NCBI GenBank assembly: GCA_963751615.1
Contig: CAVVVG010000007.1
Location: 496,001 to 560,000 of the forward strand
Direction of reading: 5' to 3'
DNA from: Palsa-892 sp963751615
Lineage (GTDB): Bacteria; Pseudomonadota; Alphaproteobacteria; Rhizobiales; Xanthobacteraceae
Length of the DNA stretch: 64,000 bases
The notes below the pieces were generated by a model. It made no database searches and was not told the DNA's origin. It worked only from the letters and a program-made list of their open reading frames with translations. Shown here in pieces: positions 53,224-63,033 of this stretch. Each line of letters opens with the position of its first letter. Within the stretch, counting starts at the first letter, position 1. The position numbers were made by a program, and so were the translations under genes.

Positions 53224-55530
53224 ATGGCGCGTGTCCACGCTGCCAACGCATCTTTGCAGGAACAGGCCGTACGTGGCCTTGCGCGCTCCCTAACCCGTCC
53301 TTCCTACCAGCGATTGTTGGATGCCGAGCCGTTTCTGCGGCGTGCGGTGCCGGTTTTGATCATCGCATTTCTCGCGGTGGTCGCGATAGCAGAGCTCGTC
53401 CAGATTACCGAACATCGGCGGGAGACGCTCGCTTATGCACTGGATACCCTGGATTTAATTACGGTTAGTGTGGCGGAAGATGTGGCCAGACGTAGCGGCA
53501 GAGAAAATAACAAATCAAAAATTGCTGATGTTTTACAGAATGCTCTGCCGCCTCAGGCGCTGATCGGTGGAAAACGCTTTTTTATTACCGACCTTTCGGG
53601 CCAGATTGTTGCCGCGATGCCCGACAAGACCTCGCCGACAGCCAACCTGACGCAGTTGCTGGACGCAAATCAATTCCTGTCGACGTTTGCGAAACACAAC
53701 CGAACGATGGTTATGACGCTTGCCGACGGGAGTGATGCCATCGCGACGATACGAAGATTGCCGCAGCCGCTTGGACATCTCATCGCCGTGCAGCCAACAA
53801 GTGCTGCACTTGATCGCTGGCGGTCCAACTCAACGCTGACAATCACATTGGTGACCACCACCGGCTTTGTGCTGCTTATTCTCGGATTCGCTTTTCATTG
53901 GCAATCCAATCGCGCCCGCGAAGCGGATGCGATCTATGAAATCGTACGTGCACGCATCGATACCGCGCTCAATCGCGGACGGTGCGGACTATGGGATTGG
54001 GATCTCGCTCGGGGAAGAATCTATTGGTCTGACTCGATGTTCGAGATTCTCGGATTCGATCCGCGCGAGGAGCTTTTATCGTTCGGCGAGATTGACAGTC
54101 TGGTGCATCCCGACGACGGAAGTCTTTATGAGATTGCAAAGCAGCTCGCGGAAGGAAGCGACGACACAATCGATCGTGCTTTCCGCATGCAACACGCGCG
54201 GGGTAACTGGGTTTGGCTGCGAGCCCGGCTTGAAACCGTCCAGCAAAACGCGGACGCCGGTCCTCATTTGATCGGTATTGCCGTCGATATCACCGAAGAA
54301 CAGCGTCTTGCGGAACGCACCGCTACCGCCGATATCCGTCTTCGTGATGCTGTCGAGACGATATCGGAAGCATTCGTTTTGTGGGATTCGGAAGACCGGC
54401 TCGTGCTGTGCAATTCAAAATTTCAGCAGCTTCACGATCTTCCTATATCGGCAACGCAGCCCGGCACGCCCTATGAAGAACTTGTCTCGGTTGGCCACCA
54501 GCCAGTGATCCGCACGCCGCTAAAATCGGAAGATCGTGCCGAGGAAGGTTCCCGCTTGTTCGAGGCCCAGTTGCGCGATGGGCGTTGGCTCAAGATTAGC
54601 GAGCGCCGGACCAAGGATGGCGGTTTTGTCTCCGTCGGCACGGATATCACGGGGATCAAACGCCACGAAGAAAAGCTCGTTGATAACGAGAAAAAGCTAC
54701 GTGCGACGGTAACGGATTTGCGCAAGACACAACAAATACTCGAATACCAAGCACAACAGCTCGCAGAACTCGCCCAGAAATATGCCGACGAAAAAACAAG
54801 GGCCGAGCATGCGAATAAGGCAAAGTCCGACTTTCTCGCCAATATGAGCCACGAGCTGCGTACACCGTTGAATGCAATTATCGGTTTTTCGGAGATTATG
54901 GAATCGGGCATGTTCGGTGCGCTCGGTTCCGATAAGTATCAGGAATATTGCCAGGACATTCGCGAGAGTGGCCGCTATTTACTTGAAGTCATCAATGACA
55001 TTCTCGATATGTCGAAGATTGAAGCCGGTCGCATGCGTCTTGCGCTGGAAGAACTACGGCTTGACGAAATCATCAACGAAACAATGCGAGTGATGTCGCT
55101 TAAGGCTGAGCAGAAACGGCTTACGGTCGGATCGGATATCGCGCCTGGTTTTATCGTCCGTAGTGATCGAAGAGCGCTCAAGCAAATCGTGCTCAATCTG
55201 TTGTCAAATGCCGTTAAATTTACGGATGAAGGAGGACGTGTCATCGTGCGGGCACGTGCAACGCGCAAGGCCGCTCTTCTTCTGATCGAGGATTCGGGCA
55301 TCGGAATTCCGAAGGCTGCCCTCAAGACACTGGGGCGCCCCTTCGAACAGGTCGAGAGCCAGCTCACAAAAACACACACTGGCTCCGGTCTCGGTCTTGC
55401 GATTGCCAAGTCATTGATCGAGCTGCACGGCGGAGCGATGAAAATTCGCTCAATGGAAGGCTTGGGCACAAGCGTGATCGTTCGTCTTCCCCGTACCGAT
55501 AAAGATTTTAGCGCCATCGCTGCGGAATAA
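53224..55530 (+). CDS. PAS-domain sensor histidine kinase
   Basis: This 768-residue membrane kinase has two transmembrane helices (about 40-60 and 205-225) that enclose a periplasmic sensor region. Two PAS domains follow (about 250-360, with 'YWSDSMFEILGFDPREE', and about 370-480), then a coiled coil. HisKA has phospho-acceptor His543 ('SHELRTPLNAIIGFSEIM'), and HATPase has 'NLLSNAVKFTDEGG', 'IEDSGIGIPK' and 'GSGLGLAIAKSL'. The start at 53224 has GGGGAGG before it. No receiver domain is fused. It converges on glnE with one base between the stop codons. Confidence 0.92.
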   Translation: MARVHAANASLQEQAVRGLARSLTRPSYQRLLDAEPFLRRAVPVLIIAFLAVVAIAELVQITEHRRETLAYALDTLDLITVSVAEDVARRSGRENNKSKIADVLQNALPPQALIGGKRFFITDLSGQIVAAMPDKTSPTANLTQLLDANQFLSTFAKHNRTMVMTLADGSDAIATIRRLPQPLGHLIAVQPTSAALDRWRSNSTLTITLVTTTGFVLLILGFAFHWQSNRAREADAIYEIVRARIDTALNRGRCGLWDWDLARGRIYWSDSMFEILGFDPREELLSFGEIDSLVHPDDGSLYEIAKQLAEGSDDTIDRAFRMQHARGNWVWLRARLETVQQNADAGPHLIGIAVDITEEQRLAERTATADIRLRDAVETISEAFVLWDSEDRLVLCNSKFQQLHDLPISATQPGTPYEELVSVGHQPVIRTPLKSEDRAEEGSRLFEAQLRDGRWLKISERRTKDGGFVSVGTDITGIKRHEEKLVDNEKKLRATVTDLRKTQQILEYQAQQLAELAQKYADEKTRAEHANKAKSDFLANMSHELRTPLNAIIGFSEIMESGMFGALGSDKYQEYCQDIRESGRYLLEVINDILDMSKIEAGRMRLALEELRLDEIINETMRVMSLKAEQKRLTVGSDIAPGFIVRSDRRALKQIVLNLLSNAVKFTDEGGRVIVRARATRKAALLLIEDSGIGIPKAALKTLGRPFEQVESQLTKTHTGSGLGLAIAKSLIELHGGAMKIRSMEGLGTSVIVRLPRTDKDFSAIAAE

Positions 55531-55531
55531 T

Positions 55532-58477
55532 TTAGTCCGCATTCAAGATACGATCAAAGCAACGCCGCACACGAGACTGCGTGTCGACAACATGTGCTTC
55601 GAGCGTGGTGAAATCGGGCAATCCACCTGCGCGCGCGAGCAATGCGAGCAGAGCGGGCCCTGCTTTTTTTGAGTTAAAAGGGCCTGCCAGACAGAGGCGC
55701 AGAATTTGCGTGAGATCGTGATAAAGACGTGCTGCCGCACGTAGTAGTTCCCCATCACTGGGATCCAGAACACCCTGAGACTGAGCCTGTTCAAGTACGC
55801 GGATGGTATTCGGGTCGAGAATTTCCGGTTTCGTTGCGGCATGAATGAGCGTTAGATATTGTGCAATGAATTCAATATCGACGAGGCCGCCTGCGGCATA
55901 TTTCAAATCCCAGAATTCAGTTTCCCCTTTTTCTTTTGCAATCAGACCGCGCATTTCACGAATGTCTGCTGATATTTTCTGGGGATCGCGCTGAATGCAC
56001 AGAATTTCGCGAATTAATCCTTCGATGCGAGCGCGAAAAGATGGCGCCGCCGAGACCACACGCGCGCGTGTCAGCACCATGTGCTCCCAGGTCCAGGCTT
56101 CCTTACGCTGATAGATTCCGAAGCTATCCAAAGCGGTGGCGACTGGTCCCGAGCGACCCGAAGGACGCAGCCGGAGATCGACATCATAAAGTTTACCTTG
56201 ATTAGTCGGTATCGTCAGCGAACTCACCAGGCGTTTGGCAAAACGAGCGAAATAGTGCTCACCGTTGAGACGTCTTTCGCCATCGGACTCTGGGTTTTCC
56301 CGGTTAAATTCGTAGAGAAAAATGAGGTCTAGGTCGGAGCCGGCTGTCATCTCTCGCCCGCCGAGTTTTCCGAGCGCAAGTACAGCCATCTCGGAATGTG
56401 GAATTCTCCCATGAGCGGCGGCAAAACGTGCTTCTATTGCGCGATGAAGTGCGCGAATAATTACATCCGCCAGCGTCGCATAGGCTTCCCCAGCCTGACT
56501 TGCCGACAAAACACCGGATAAAATCCGAACGCCAATCAGTACCATCTGTTCGCGGCCGAACCTGCGTGCCTGATCAAACACTTCTTCTTCGCTGGCCGAA
56601 TCTGGCAGGAATGCATTCAGGCGTTCCGCCAATATCGCTTCGCCTGGCGCGGCGCCGAAAAAGGCCGGGTCTAGCAGACCGTCGAGCAACGAGGGGGAAT
56701 GCGCCACAATCTCACCAAGGCGCGGCGCTGTTCCAAGAATGAGCGCGAGAAGCTGGACAAGATCGGGGTGGGTTCGAAGGGCAGCCAGCAAACGAACGCC
56801 CCCGGACAAATCGGAAAAGAAATGATCGCAAGCCAACACTGCGGCATCGGCATTTCCCGAACGCGCAAACGCATCAAGCAGTGTCGGCACGATGGCATTC
56901 AAGTCAGTGCGCGCGCCTTCGGATTTTAAAGAAGGATAACGACCAACAAACCAACCCCGTATTTTTTCGCTAGCAGCTAAAGGTTCCCGAAACCCCATTT
57001 TTGTTAGCGTATCGAGAGTCTCGCGATCGTCCGCCTCCGGAGGAAAGGAAAGCTGCCCGAGACTCGCAATTAGTGGTGGTGCATCCTCGAATAGATGGGC
57101 GTAGTGAGCCTGAACGCGGGTCAAGTGTCCGACAAGTTCGGCGGCAAATTCATTGCGACCCGCGTAGCCTAGAAATCGCGCGAATTTTTCCAGTGCATTT
57201 TGGTCTTCAGGAAGCGTGTGGGTCTGTTCGTCGGAAACCATCTGCAACCGGTGCTCGACACGACGCAAATAAATGTATGCCGCCGAGAGTTCATCGCGAA
57301 CTGTGGTGTCGATCCAACGGGCGGCGGCGAGCGCCCGGAGCATGGGCAGCGTTTCTCTCCCGCGCAGTTCCGGCGATCGCCCACCCGCGATGAGTTGTTG
57401 GGTTTGAACAAAGAATTCGATTTCGCGTATGCCGCCGCGGCCGAGTTTGATGTTATGGCCCTCGACCGCGATTTCCTCATGACCGCGAAAGGCGTGCATT
57501 TGCCGCTTCATCGCATGAATATCGGCAATCGCGGCGTGATCCAAATAACGACGCCAAACGAAGGGCGAGATGTCTTTGAGAAAAGTCTCCCCCGCTTTAA
57601 TGTCACCTGCTACGGCGCGGGCTTTAATGAAAACCGCCCGTTCCCAGGTTTGACCTTCGCGTTCGTAATAACTGATCGCCGCATCCGTCGAGATTGCAAT
57701 CTGTGTGGAACCAGGATCGGGACGCAGGCGCAGGTCGACGCGGAACACGTAACCGTCAGGTGTTCGCTCCTGCAAAAGGCGGACAAGATCGCGCGCAATT
57801 TTCACGAAAAAACGGCTCGGATCAATGCCTGCTATGGGAGCTTTTGGATCAAATAAAACGATCAAGTCGATATCGCTAGAATAATTCAGCTCGTCTGCGC
57901 CGAACTTACCCATTGCAAGAACAATGAAACCCGAGCTTTCGCCCGAGGAGTCCTGGAGTTGTCCGCCTCGTCTGGCGCGAGCCAACAAGAACTCGACCGC
58001 TGCCGTAACGGCTGTATTAGCGATTTTCGTCATTGATCCAATAACATCGTCGAGCCGCCAAACGCCGCCAATATCGGCAAGTGCAATCAAAAGTGCGGCT
58101 TCGCGTTTCATCTTGCGAAGTGCGCGCATAACTTCTGCCTCATCCAAAGCAGATTTCGTAAACTTGAACGTATCTTCGACCAGACGAGAAAAATGTATTG
58201 CTGGGTCGTTTTCCAGCAACGCAATAACCCGTGGAATATCCTCGCAGATTATTTCCCAAAGAAAGGGAGAGCCGTCGGCAATTCCTGCAATAAGCCGGTA
58301 GATGGGAGTGCGATCGAGAAGATGCTTGAGTTTCGGCGTCGATTCTCCGGCGGAAAAAATCAATTCCGCGATTCGCTTTTTGGCGCGCGTGTCATCCGTT
58401 ATTTGTGGTGCTTCCCGAATTCGGCCCGCAAGCGAATTCATTTCATCCCATTCAAAGGATTCTTTACGATCAGCCAT
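55532..58477 (-). CDS. glnE: Bifunctional glutamine synthetase adenylyltransferase/deadenylase
   Basis: This 981-residue enzyme switches glutamine synthetase off by adenylylation and on by deadenylylation in response to PII. Both nucleotidyltransferase domains show their metal motifs: 'GKFGADELNYSSDIDLIVLF' in the N-terminal deadenylase and 'GKLGGREMTAGSDLDLIFLY' in the C-terminal adenylyltransferase, each followed by a PII-uridylyltransferase-type helical domain. It lies downstream of the two-component genes on the minus strand. Confidence 0.95.
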   Translation of the reverse strand: MADRKESFEWDEMNSLAGRIREAPQITDDTRAKKRIAELIFSAGESTPKLKHLLDRTPIYRLIAGIADGSPFLWEIICEDIPRVIALLENDPAIHFSRLVEDTFKFTKSALDEAEVMRALRKMKREAALLIALADIGGVWRLDDVIGSMTKIANTAVTAAVEFLLARARRGGQLQDSSGESSGFIVLAMGKFGADELNYSSDIDLIVLFDPKAPIAGIDPSRFFVKIARDLVRLLQERTPDGYVFRVDLRLRPDPGSTQIAISTDAAISYYEREGQTWERAVFIKARAVAGDIKAGETFLKDISPFVWRRYLDHAAIADIHAMKRQMHAFRGHEEIAVEGHNIKLGRGGIREIEFFVQTQQLIAGGRSPELRGRETLPMLRALAAARWIDTTVRDELSAAYIYLRRVEHRLQMVSDEQTHTLPEDQNALEKFARFLGYAGRNEFAAELVGHLTRVQAHYAHLFEDAPPLIASLGQLSFPPEADDRETLDTLTKMGFREPLAASEKIRGWFVGRYPSLKSEGARTDLNAIVPTLLDAFARSGNADAAVLACDHFFSDLSGGVRLLAALRTHPDLVQLLALILGTAPRLGEIVAHSPSLLDGLLDPAFFGAAPGEAILAERLNAFLPDSASEEEVFDQARRFGREQMVLIGVRILSGVLSASQAGEAYATLADVIIRALHRAIEARFAAAHGRIPHSEMAVLALGKLGGREMTAGSDLDLIFLYEFNRENPESDGERRLNGEHYFARFAKRLVSSLTIPTNQGKLYDVDLRLRPSGRSGPVATALDSFGIYQRKEAWTWEHMVLTRARVVSAAPSFRARIEGLIREILCIQRDPQKISADIREMRGLIAKEKGETEFWDLKYAAGGLVDIEFIAQYLTLIHAATKPEILDPNTIRVLEQAQSQGVLDPSDGELLRAAARLYHDLTQILRLCLAGPFNSKKAGPALLALLARAGGLPDFTTLEAHVVDTQSRVRRCFDRILNAD

Positions 58478-58506
58478 GCTTTAACCTGCTGGCTTCGTCA
58501 GGCACG

Positions 58507-59910
58507 TCAAGTCGTTTCGCGTGGACTGGCAGGCAATACGAGTTCAACGCGAAGACCCGGCTCATTGTCCTCTAGACGTAATTCGCCGCCATGCAGGTGC
58601 GCAACCGCTGATGCGAGAGAAAGACCCAGGCCCGCTCCTGGCCGCGTACGGCTGGCTTCAAGTCGCACAAGGCGTTGCACGGCACGGGCGCGATCTTCAG
58701 CGGGGATGCCGGTCCCGTGATCCGCTACGGATAGCACCACGCGCTCGCCTTCCGTTCTGGTGGCAATACGAATCTCGCCATCCGAGGCGGGGACTATCGG
58801 TGCCCCGTGCTTGATCGCGTTATCGATGAGATTCGCCAGCGCTTGCCCTACCAACTCGCGACTACCGTGAATCGGCATGGGGCCATTGGCGTCGACTTTG
58901 AGCCGCAATCCATTTTCTTCGGCAAGCGGTTCATAAAGCTCGGCTACGCTCTGGACGACCCCGGATAGGTCGAGATCCGTCATGCCCTTGCGAGCCTCTC
59001 CTGCTTCTGCGCGTGCGATCATCAGAAGCGCATCGAAGGTCCGAATTAGACCGTCCGATTCTTCGATGGTCGATTCTAGCGCTGCACGATAGCCATCTTC
59101 AGTTTTAGCGCTGCGAAGCGCCTCCTCCGCGCGATTTCGAAGCCGCGTTAGGGGCGTCTTGAGATCGTGCGCAATATTATCGGAAACTTGTTTTACGCCA
59201 ACCATCAACGCTTCTATCCGTTCGAGCATGGCATTCAGACTGTTGGCGAGCCGATCAAACTCGTCACCCGAACCCATTACTGCGAGTCGCCCACTCAAAT
59301 CACCGGCCATGATGCGCTCACTGGTGGCCGTCATCGCATCGATGCGTTTCAACACACGGCGCGCAACGAAGATCCCTCCTGCTACGCCCATAATGACGAT
59401 CAGTACAAAAGCAACTTTTGCCGGCTGTGCGAGAATTTGACGAAGACGATCACGCTCCTCGAAGTCTCGGCCGACAAGCAAGCGAAATCCGCCTGAAAGA
59501 GAAGATACATGAACCAAGGCGCGGGTTGGATGTGCGTCGGCACCTTCCTCCGAACGGCGGTAGGAAATTTCTGACCATCCTATATTTTCAAGAACGCTGT
59601 TGGAAATATCCGTCAAATTTCCAGCAAGCGTGTCGCCAGAATAAGTCGTTACGAGATAGAGATTAGCGCCGGGTTGAGCAGTAAGTCGATCCACTCCATC
59701 AATCAGTCGACGAATTCCGCCAATTTTATACTGCCGCTCGAGATTTCGCACCTCGGCATCAACCGTTTCGGTGATCTGCGAGACGACCAGTCGTTGCGTA
59801 TGGCGGCCGAGGTAAAGAATTACGCCGGCTGCGAATAGCGCAAAAATAATTAGATACACCGCGACAATCTTGAATGCTGTCGTTCGTAAAAGTTTAGCGA
59901 GCGCCGTCAC
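58507..59910 (-). CDS. Two-component sensor histidine kinase with HAMP domain
   Basis: This 467-residue protein has two membrane helices (about 14-34 and 165-187) with a periplasmic sensor region, then HAMP (about 185-240), HisKA with phospho-acceptor His248 ('AHDLKTPLTRLRNRAEEA') and an HATPase domain ('NLIDNAIKHG', 'VADHGTGIPAE', 'GAGLGLSLASAV'). It overlaps the end of the response regulator gene by 17 bases, so the two are partners. Neighbouring degP suggests envelope stress as a signal, but that is inference. Confidence 0.92.
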   Translation of the reverse strand: MTALAKLLRTTAFKIVAVYLIIFALFAAGVILYLGRHTQRLVVSQITETVDAEVRNLERQYKIGGIRRLIDGVDRLTAQPGANLYLVTTYSGDTLAGNLTDISNSVLENIGWSEISYRRSEEGADAHPTRALVHVSSLSGGFRLLVGRDFEERDRLRQILAQPAKVAFVLIVIMGVAGGIFVARRVLKRIDAMTATSERIMAGDLSGRLAVMGSGDEFDRLANSLNAMLERIEALMVGVKQVSDNIAHDLKTPLTRLRNRAEEALRSAKTEDGYRAALESTIEESDGLIRTFDALLMIARAEAGEARKGMTDLDLSGVVQSVAELYEPLAEENGLRLKVDANGPMPIHGSRELVGQALANLIDNAIKHGAPIVPASDGEIRIATRTEGERVVLSVADHGTGIPAEDRARAVQRLVRLEASRTRPGAGLGLSLASAVAHLHGGELRLEDNEPGLRVELVLPASPRETT

Positions 59911-60574
59911 GGATCATATATCCGGTACCGCGCACGGTGTGCAGAAGAGGTTTGTCGTAACCTTTGTCGATTTTGCTTCGGAGACGCGAAACATGCACAT
60001 CGATCACGTTGGTCTGTGGGTCGAAATGGTAATCCCAGACATTTTCGAGAAGCATGGTGCGGGTAACGACCTGACCAGCATGACGCATCAAATATTCCAA
60101 CAGCCTAAACTCGCGCGGTTGCAGTACAATTTCCTTACCTGATCGAACTACGCGATGTGCGAGACGGTCCAATTCAAGTTCGCCGACGCGATAAACTGTA
60201 TCAGCGGCTTGCGGAGCTACACGACGTGCCAGCGCTTCAACACGCGCGAGAAGTTCTGAAAAAGCATAAGGTTTCGCAAGGTAATCGTCGCCACCGGCGC
60301 GCAACCCGGTGACTCGATCGTCGACTTGACCCAACGCAGAAAGGATCAGGACTGGCGTCGAGACGCCACGTTTGCGAATTTCCGATATAAGTGAAAGCCC
60401 ATCACGTTTCGGTAGCATCCGATCGATGATCAAAACGTCGAAACCTTCGTCGAGCGCCAACGCAAGACCATCCTCGCCATCATTTGCAATTTCGCAAACG
60501 TGGCCAGCTTCGCGAAATGCCTTGCGCAAATAACCTGCGGCTTCGCGATCGTCTTCTACAACGAGCAAGCGCAT
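59894..60574 (-). CDS. OmpR-family response regulator
   Basis: This protein of about 226 residues has an N-terminal receiver domain (acid pocket Glu7-Asp8-Asp9, phospho-acceptor Asp51 in 'LIIDRMLPKRDG', Lys in 'YLAKPYAF') and a C-terminal winged-helix DNA-binding domain ('EFRLLEYLMRHAGQVVTRTM', 'VDVHVSRLRSKID'). The ATG at 60574 gives the standard 'MRLLVVEDD' start; the frame open to 60631 is not needed. It is cotranslated with the histidine kinase and separated from degP by a terminator. Confidence 0.93.
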   Translation of the reverse strand: MRLLVVEDDREAAGYLRKAFREAGHVCEIANDGEDGLALALDEGFDVLIIDRMLPKRDGLSLISEIRKRGVSTPVLILSALGQVDDRVTGLRAGGDDYLAKPYAFSELLARVEALARRVAPQAADTVYRVGELELDRLAHRVVRSGKEIVLQPREFRLLEYLMRHAGQVVTRTMLLENVWDYHFDPQTNVIDVHVSRLRSKIDKGYDKPLLHTVRGTGYMIRDGAR

Positions 60575-60645
60575 GGCGCTGGTTGTTCCTGCGAGAGAAT
60601 CGATCCGTACGGGCTTCATATACATAAGCACTTACTCGTCAGTTT

Positions 60646-60682
60646 CAAAAAGCCGGGCGGGAAGCTTTTCAGCCTCCCGCCC
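60646..60682 (-). terminator. Terminator of degP
   Basis: On the minus strand a long stem (GGGCGGGA / TCCCGCCC, continued after one mismatch by GCT/AGC, small loop) is followed by GGCTTTTTG. It lies between the degP stop and the response regulator start, so degP and the two-component pair are probably separate transcripts. Confidence 0.8.
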
Positions 60683-60739
60683 AGGGGATGTACCGGCGGT
60701 CGACGGGGGGCGACGGGAAGCCGCCGCCGGTTCCCAAGT

Positions 60740-62266
60740 TTATCCGCGTCCGACCGGAAGGGTCACAAAACGGCTCCCGTCCTGGCCTTTGACGCGTAAC
60801 AGAACGACACCTTTTCCTTCTTTACGGGCAGCGCTGAGAGCATCGCGTATCTCGGCGGGGTTGGTTACAGGCTTTCCTGAGATTTCAAGAATAACGTCAC
60901 CGGCCTTGATTCCGCGCTCAGCAGCCGGTCCTGATTGATCGACATCAGCAACCGCTACACCGTCCTTGCCTGGAGCGAGCTTGAGCCCAAGACGAGGCAG
61001 GTCGGTACCTTGGTCTTCCCGCTCCTCACCATTGCGGGGGGTCGAGCGATCCGCACGCTGATCCGGTAGTTTGGCCAACGTCACATCGATTGTACGTTCC
61101 TTGCCATCCCGGCTAATCAGGATTTTGACCGTGGCACCGGGCTGCAGAGAAGAAACGCGGCGAGATAGATCGCGTGCATCCTTTACGGGTTCGCCGTTAA
61201 CGGCAAGGATTGCGTCGCCAGCACGAACACCGGCTTTGGCTGCGGGCGTATCCGATTGTGCTTCGGAAACGAGCGCGCCGCGCGGTTCTTTTAGGCCAAG
61301 ACCTTCCGCTATCTCCGGTGTTATGGGTTGAATGTTCACACCGAGATAACCACGGGTAACAGAGCCTGTTTCTTTCAACGACGCGACAACGCGCGTCACG
61401 GTTTCAGACGGAATCGCGAAGGCAATACCCACACTGCCACCCGACGGCGATACAATTGCGGTATTTACGCCAATCACTTCGCCCGCAAGATTAAATGTTG
61501 GGCCACCGGAATTTCCACGATTTACCGCAGCATCTATCTGTAAAAAATCGTCGGGACCTGCGGCACCAATGTCACGGCCGCGTGCTGAAACAATGCCAGC
61601 AGTGACTGTACCGCCAAGCCCGAATGGATTGCCGACTGCAAGCACCCAATCGCCAACTCGCGGTAGATCGCCAGCGAGCTTAACCCATGGAAAATCTTTC
61701 TTTCCATCGATTTTAAGAACCGCAAGATCGGTTCTCGGGTCTGTGCCCACGACTTTCGCAACAAAGGTTTTTCCGTCGTCGGTTGTGACGTCGACTTCGG
61801 AAGCTTTATCGACAACGTGATTGTTGGTCACCAGATAACCATCAGCCGATACAAAGAAGCCAGACCCCTGGCCCATTACGCGACGACTGCGCGGACCGTT
61901 GCCGCCGCCGGGCATACGATCGCCAAAGAAGCGTTTAAAAAACCGTTCCATATTTGGCGGAAGGTCTTCGTTTCCGAAACTGTCGCCATCGAAAACCATA
62001 GTCTGCGGTTGGTCGACTTTGACTTTGACACTGACGACGGCCGGACGCACCCGCTCGACAACATCAGCGAAGGAATTCTGACCTGCCGGTCGATCGGTCG
62101 AAATCTGGGCAATCGCTGGAGTTGAAATGAAGGGAACAATGATCTGGGTCGCAGCAAATCCGGAGACAGCAATACCGAACACGCTCGCAAGCAAAAGCGA
62201 GCGGCGGCGTTTTATGATACCGGTGCCCTTCGACGAACAGGCTTCTTGAGAATCTTGAGTGGACAT
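60740..62266 (-). CDS. degP: DegP/HtrA-family periplasmic serine protease
   Basis: This protein of about 508 residues has a long N-terminal signal/anchor segment (about 22-54, ending AIAQ). The trypsin-like protease domain has the triad His150 ('TNNHVVDKASE'), Asp180 ('PRTDLAVLK') and Ser253 ('NRGNSGGP'). Two PDZ domains follow (about 300-390 and 405-505). It degrades or refolds misfolded envelope proteins. The ATG at 62266 follows GGAG; an ATG at 62389 would add 41 residues ahead of the signal. It has its own terminator downstream and follows ccmE. Confidence 0.94.
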   Translation of the reverse strand: MSTQDSQEACSSKGTGIIKRRRSLLLASVFGIAVSGFAATQIIVPFISTPAIAQISTDRPAGQNSFADVVERVRPAVVSVKVKVDQPQTMVFDGDSFGNEDLPPNMERFFKRFFGDRMPGGGNGPRSRRVMGQGSGFFVSADGYLVTNNHVVDKASEVDVTTDDGKTFVAKVVGTDPRTDLAVLKIDGKKDFPWVKLAGDLPRVGDWVLAVGNPFGLGGTVTAGIVSARGRDIGAAGPDDFLQIDAAVNRGNSGGPTFNLAGEVIGVNTAIVSPSGGSVGIAFAIPSETVTRVVASLKETGSVTRGYLGVNIQPITPEIAEGLGLKEPRGALVSEAQSDTPAAKAGVRAGDAILAVNGEPVKDARDLSRRVSSLQPGATVKILISRDGKERTIDVTLAKLPDQRADRSTPRNGEEREDQGTDLPRLGLKLAPGKDGVAVADVDQSGPAAERGIKAGDVILEISGKPVTNPAEIRDALSAARKEGKGVVLLRVKGQDGSRFVTLPVGRG

Positions 62267-62437
62267 TAAAGATCTCCGTGATGAGATTTGAATTCGAAGT
62301 TCACGGAGAGAAATAGGGCGTCGCGCCTTACAGCGCTCTGGCCAAAAAATTACAAATTCGTAAGGTAGAAACGCCGAAAAATCAGTCAAAAGTCTACATA
62401 TGCCAATAATTTAAAGTTAAATACTCGGCTGGGGAAA

Positions 62438-62887
62438 TTATTTCGGTTTTGCCCCCTGACCTTCGTTCCAGAGTCCTTGCTTTTTCAATGCGTCAGCGAC
62501 TTCTCGCGGCATGTAGCGCTCATCGTGCTTCGCAAGGACATTGTCGGCTTGAAAGATGCCCCCTGCATCGAACTTGCCTTCTGCCACGACGCCTTGCTGC
62601 TCACGAAATAGGTCGGGCAAAATGCCTTGATAGACAACGGGTAAGTCCGCATTTCCGTCCGTAATTGCGAAACGGGCCGATATACCTTCCCGCACTATGC
62701 TTCCTTCCTTAACAAGTCCTCCGATACGTAAACGTTTTCCCGGTACCGGCTGCTTTGCGATCAATTCGCTCGGCGACACGAAAAACACAACCGAATCTCT
62801 AAGCGCGGAAAGAGCTAAGGCGGCAGCAAGCGAGAGTATCGCGAGCGCAGTGCCTACTAAGGCCAGGCGACGTTGCCGGCGAGTCAT
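62438..62887 (-). CDS. ccmE: Cytochrome c-type biogenesis protein CcmE (haem chaperone)
   Basis: This protein of 149 residues has one N-terminal membrane helix ('LALVGTALAILSLAAALALS') and a periplasmic OB-fold. The covalent haem-binding His is in 'VLAKHDERYMP' near residue 123. It passes haem from CcmC to CcmF/CcmH. The frame is open without a stop into the upstream coding sequence, but the family start is the ATG at 62887 ('MTRRQRRLALVG'). ccmI, ccmF and ccmH, which usually flank it in this order of bacteria, are not present on either side. Confidence 0.92.
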   Translation of the reverse strand: MTRRQRRLALVGTALAILSLAAALALSALRDSVVFFVSPSELIAKQPVPGKRLRIGGLVKEGSIVREGISARFAITDGNADLPVVYQGILPDLFREQQGVVAEGKFDAGGIFQADNVLAKHDERYMPREVADALKKQGLWNEGQGAKPK

Positions 62888-63033
62888 CGGGTTGTACCTT
62901 CTGATTGATCCACTGGGGATCCTCCTAACGGACATGAGGCGGTGTCGTAAAGACCGCACCGAAGCCAATATATGGGGGGCGATCCGCTCGTCCAAAAGTC
63001 TTATTGAGAAAAATCTGGGCCGCAGCGCGGCGA

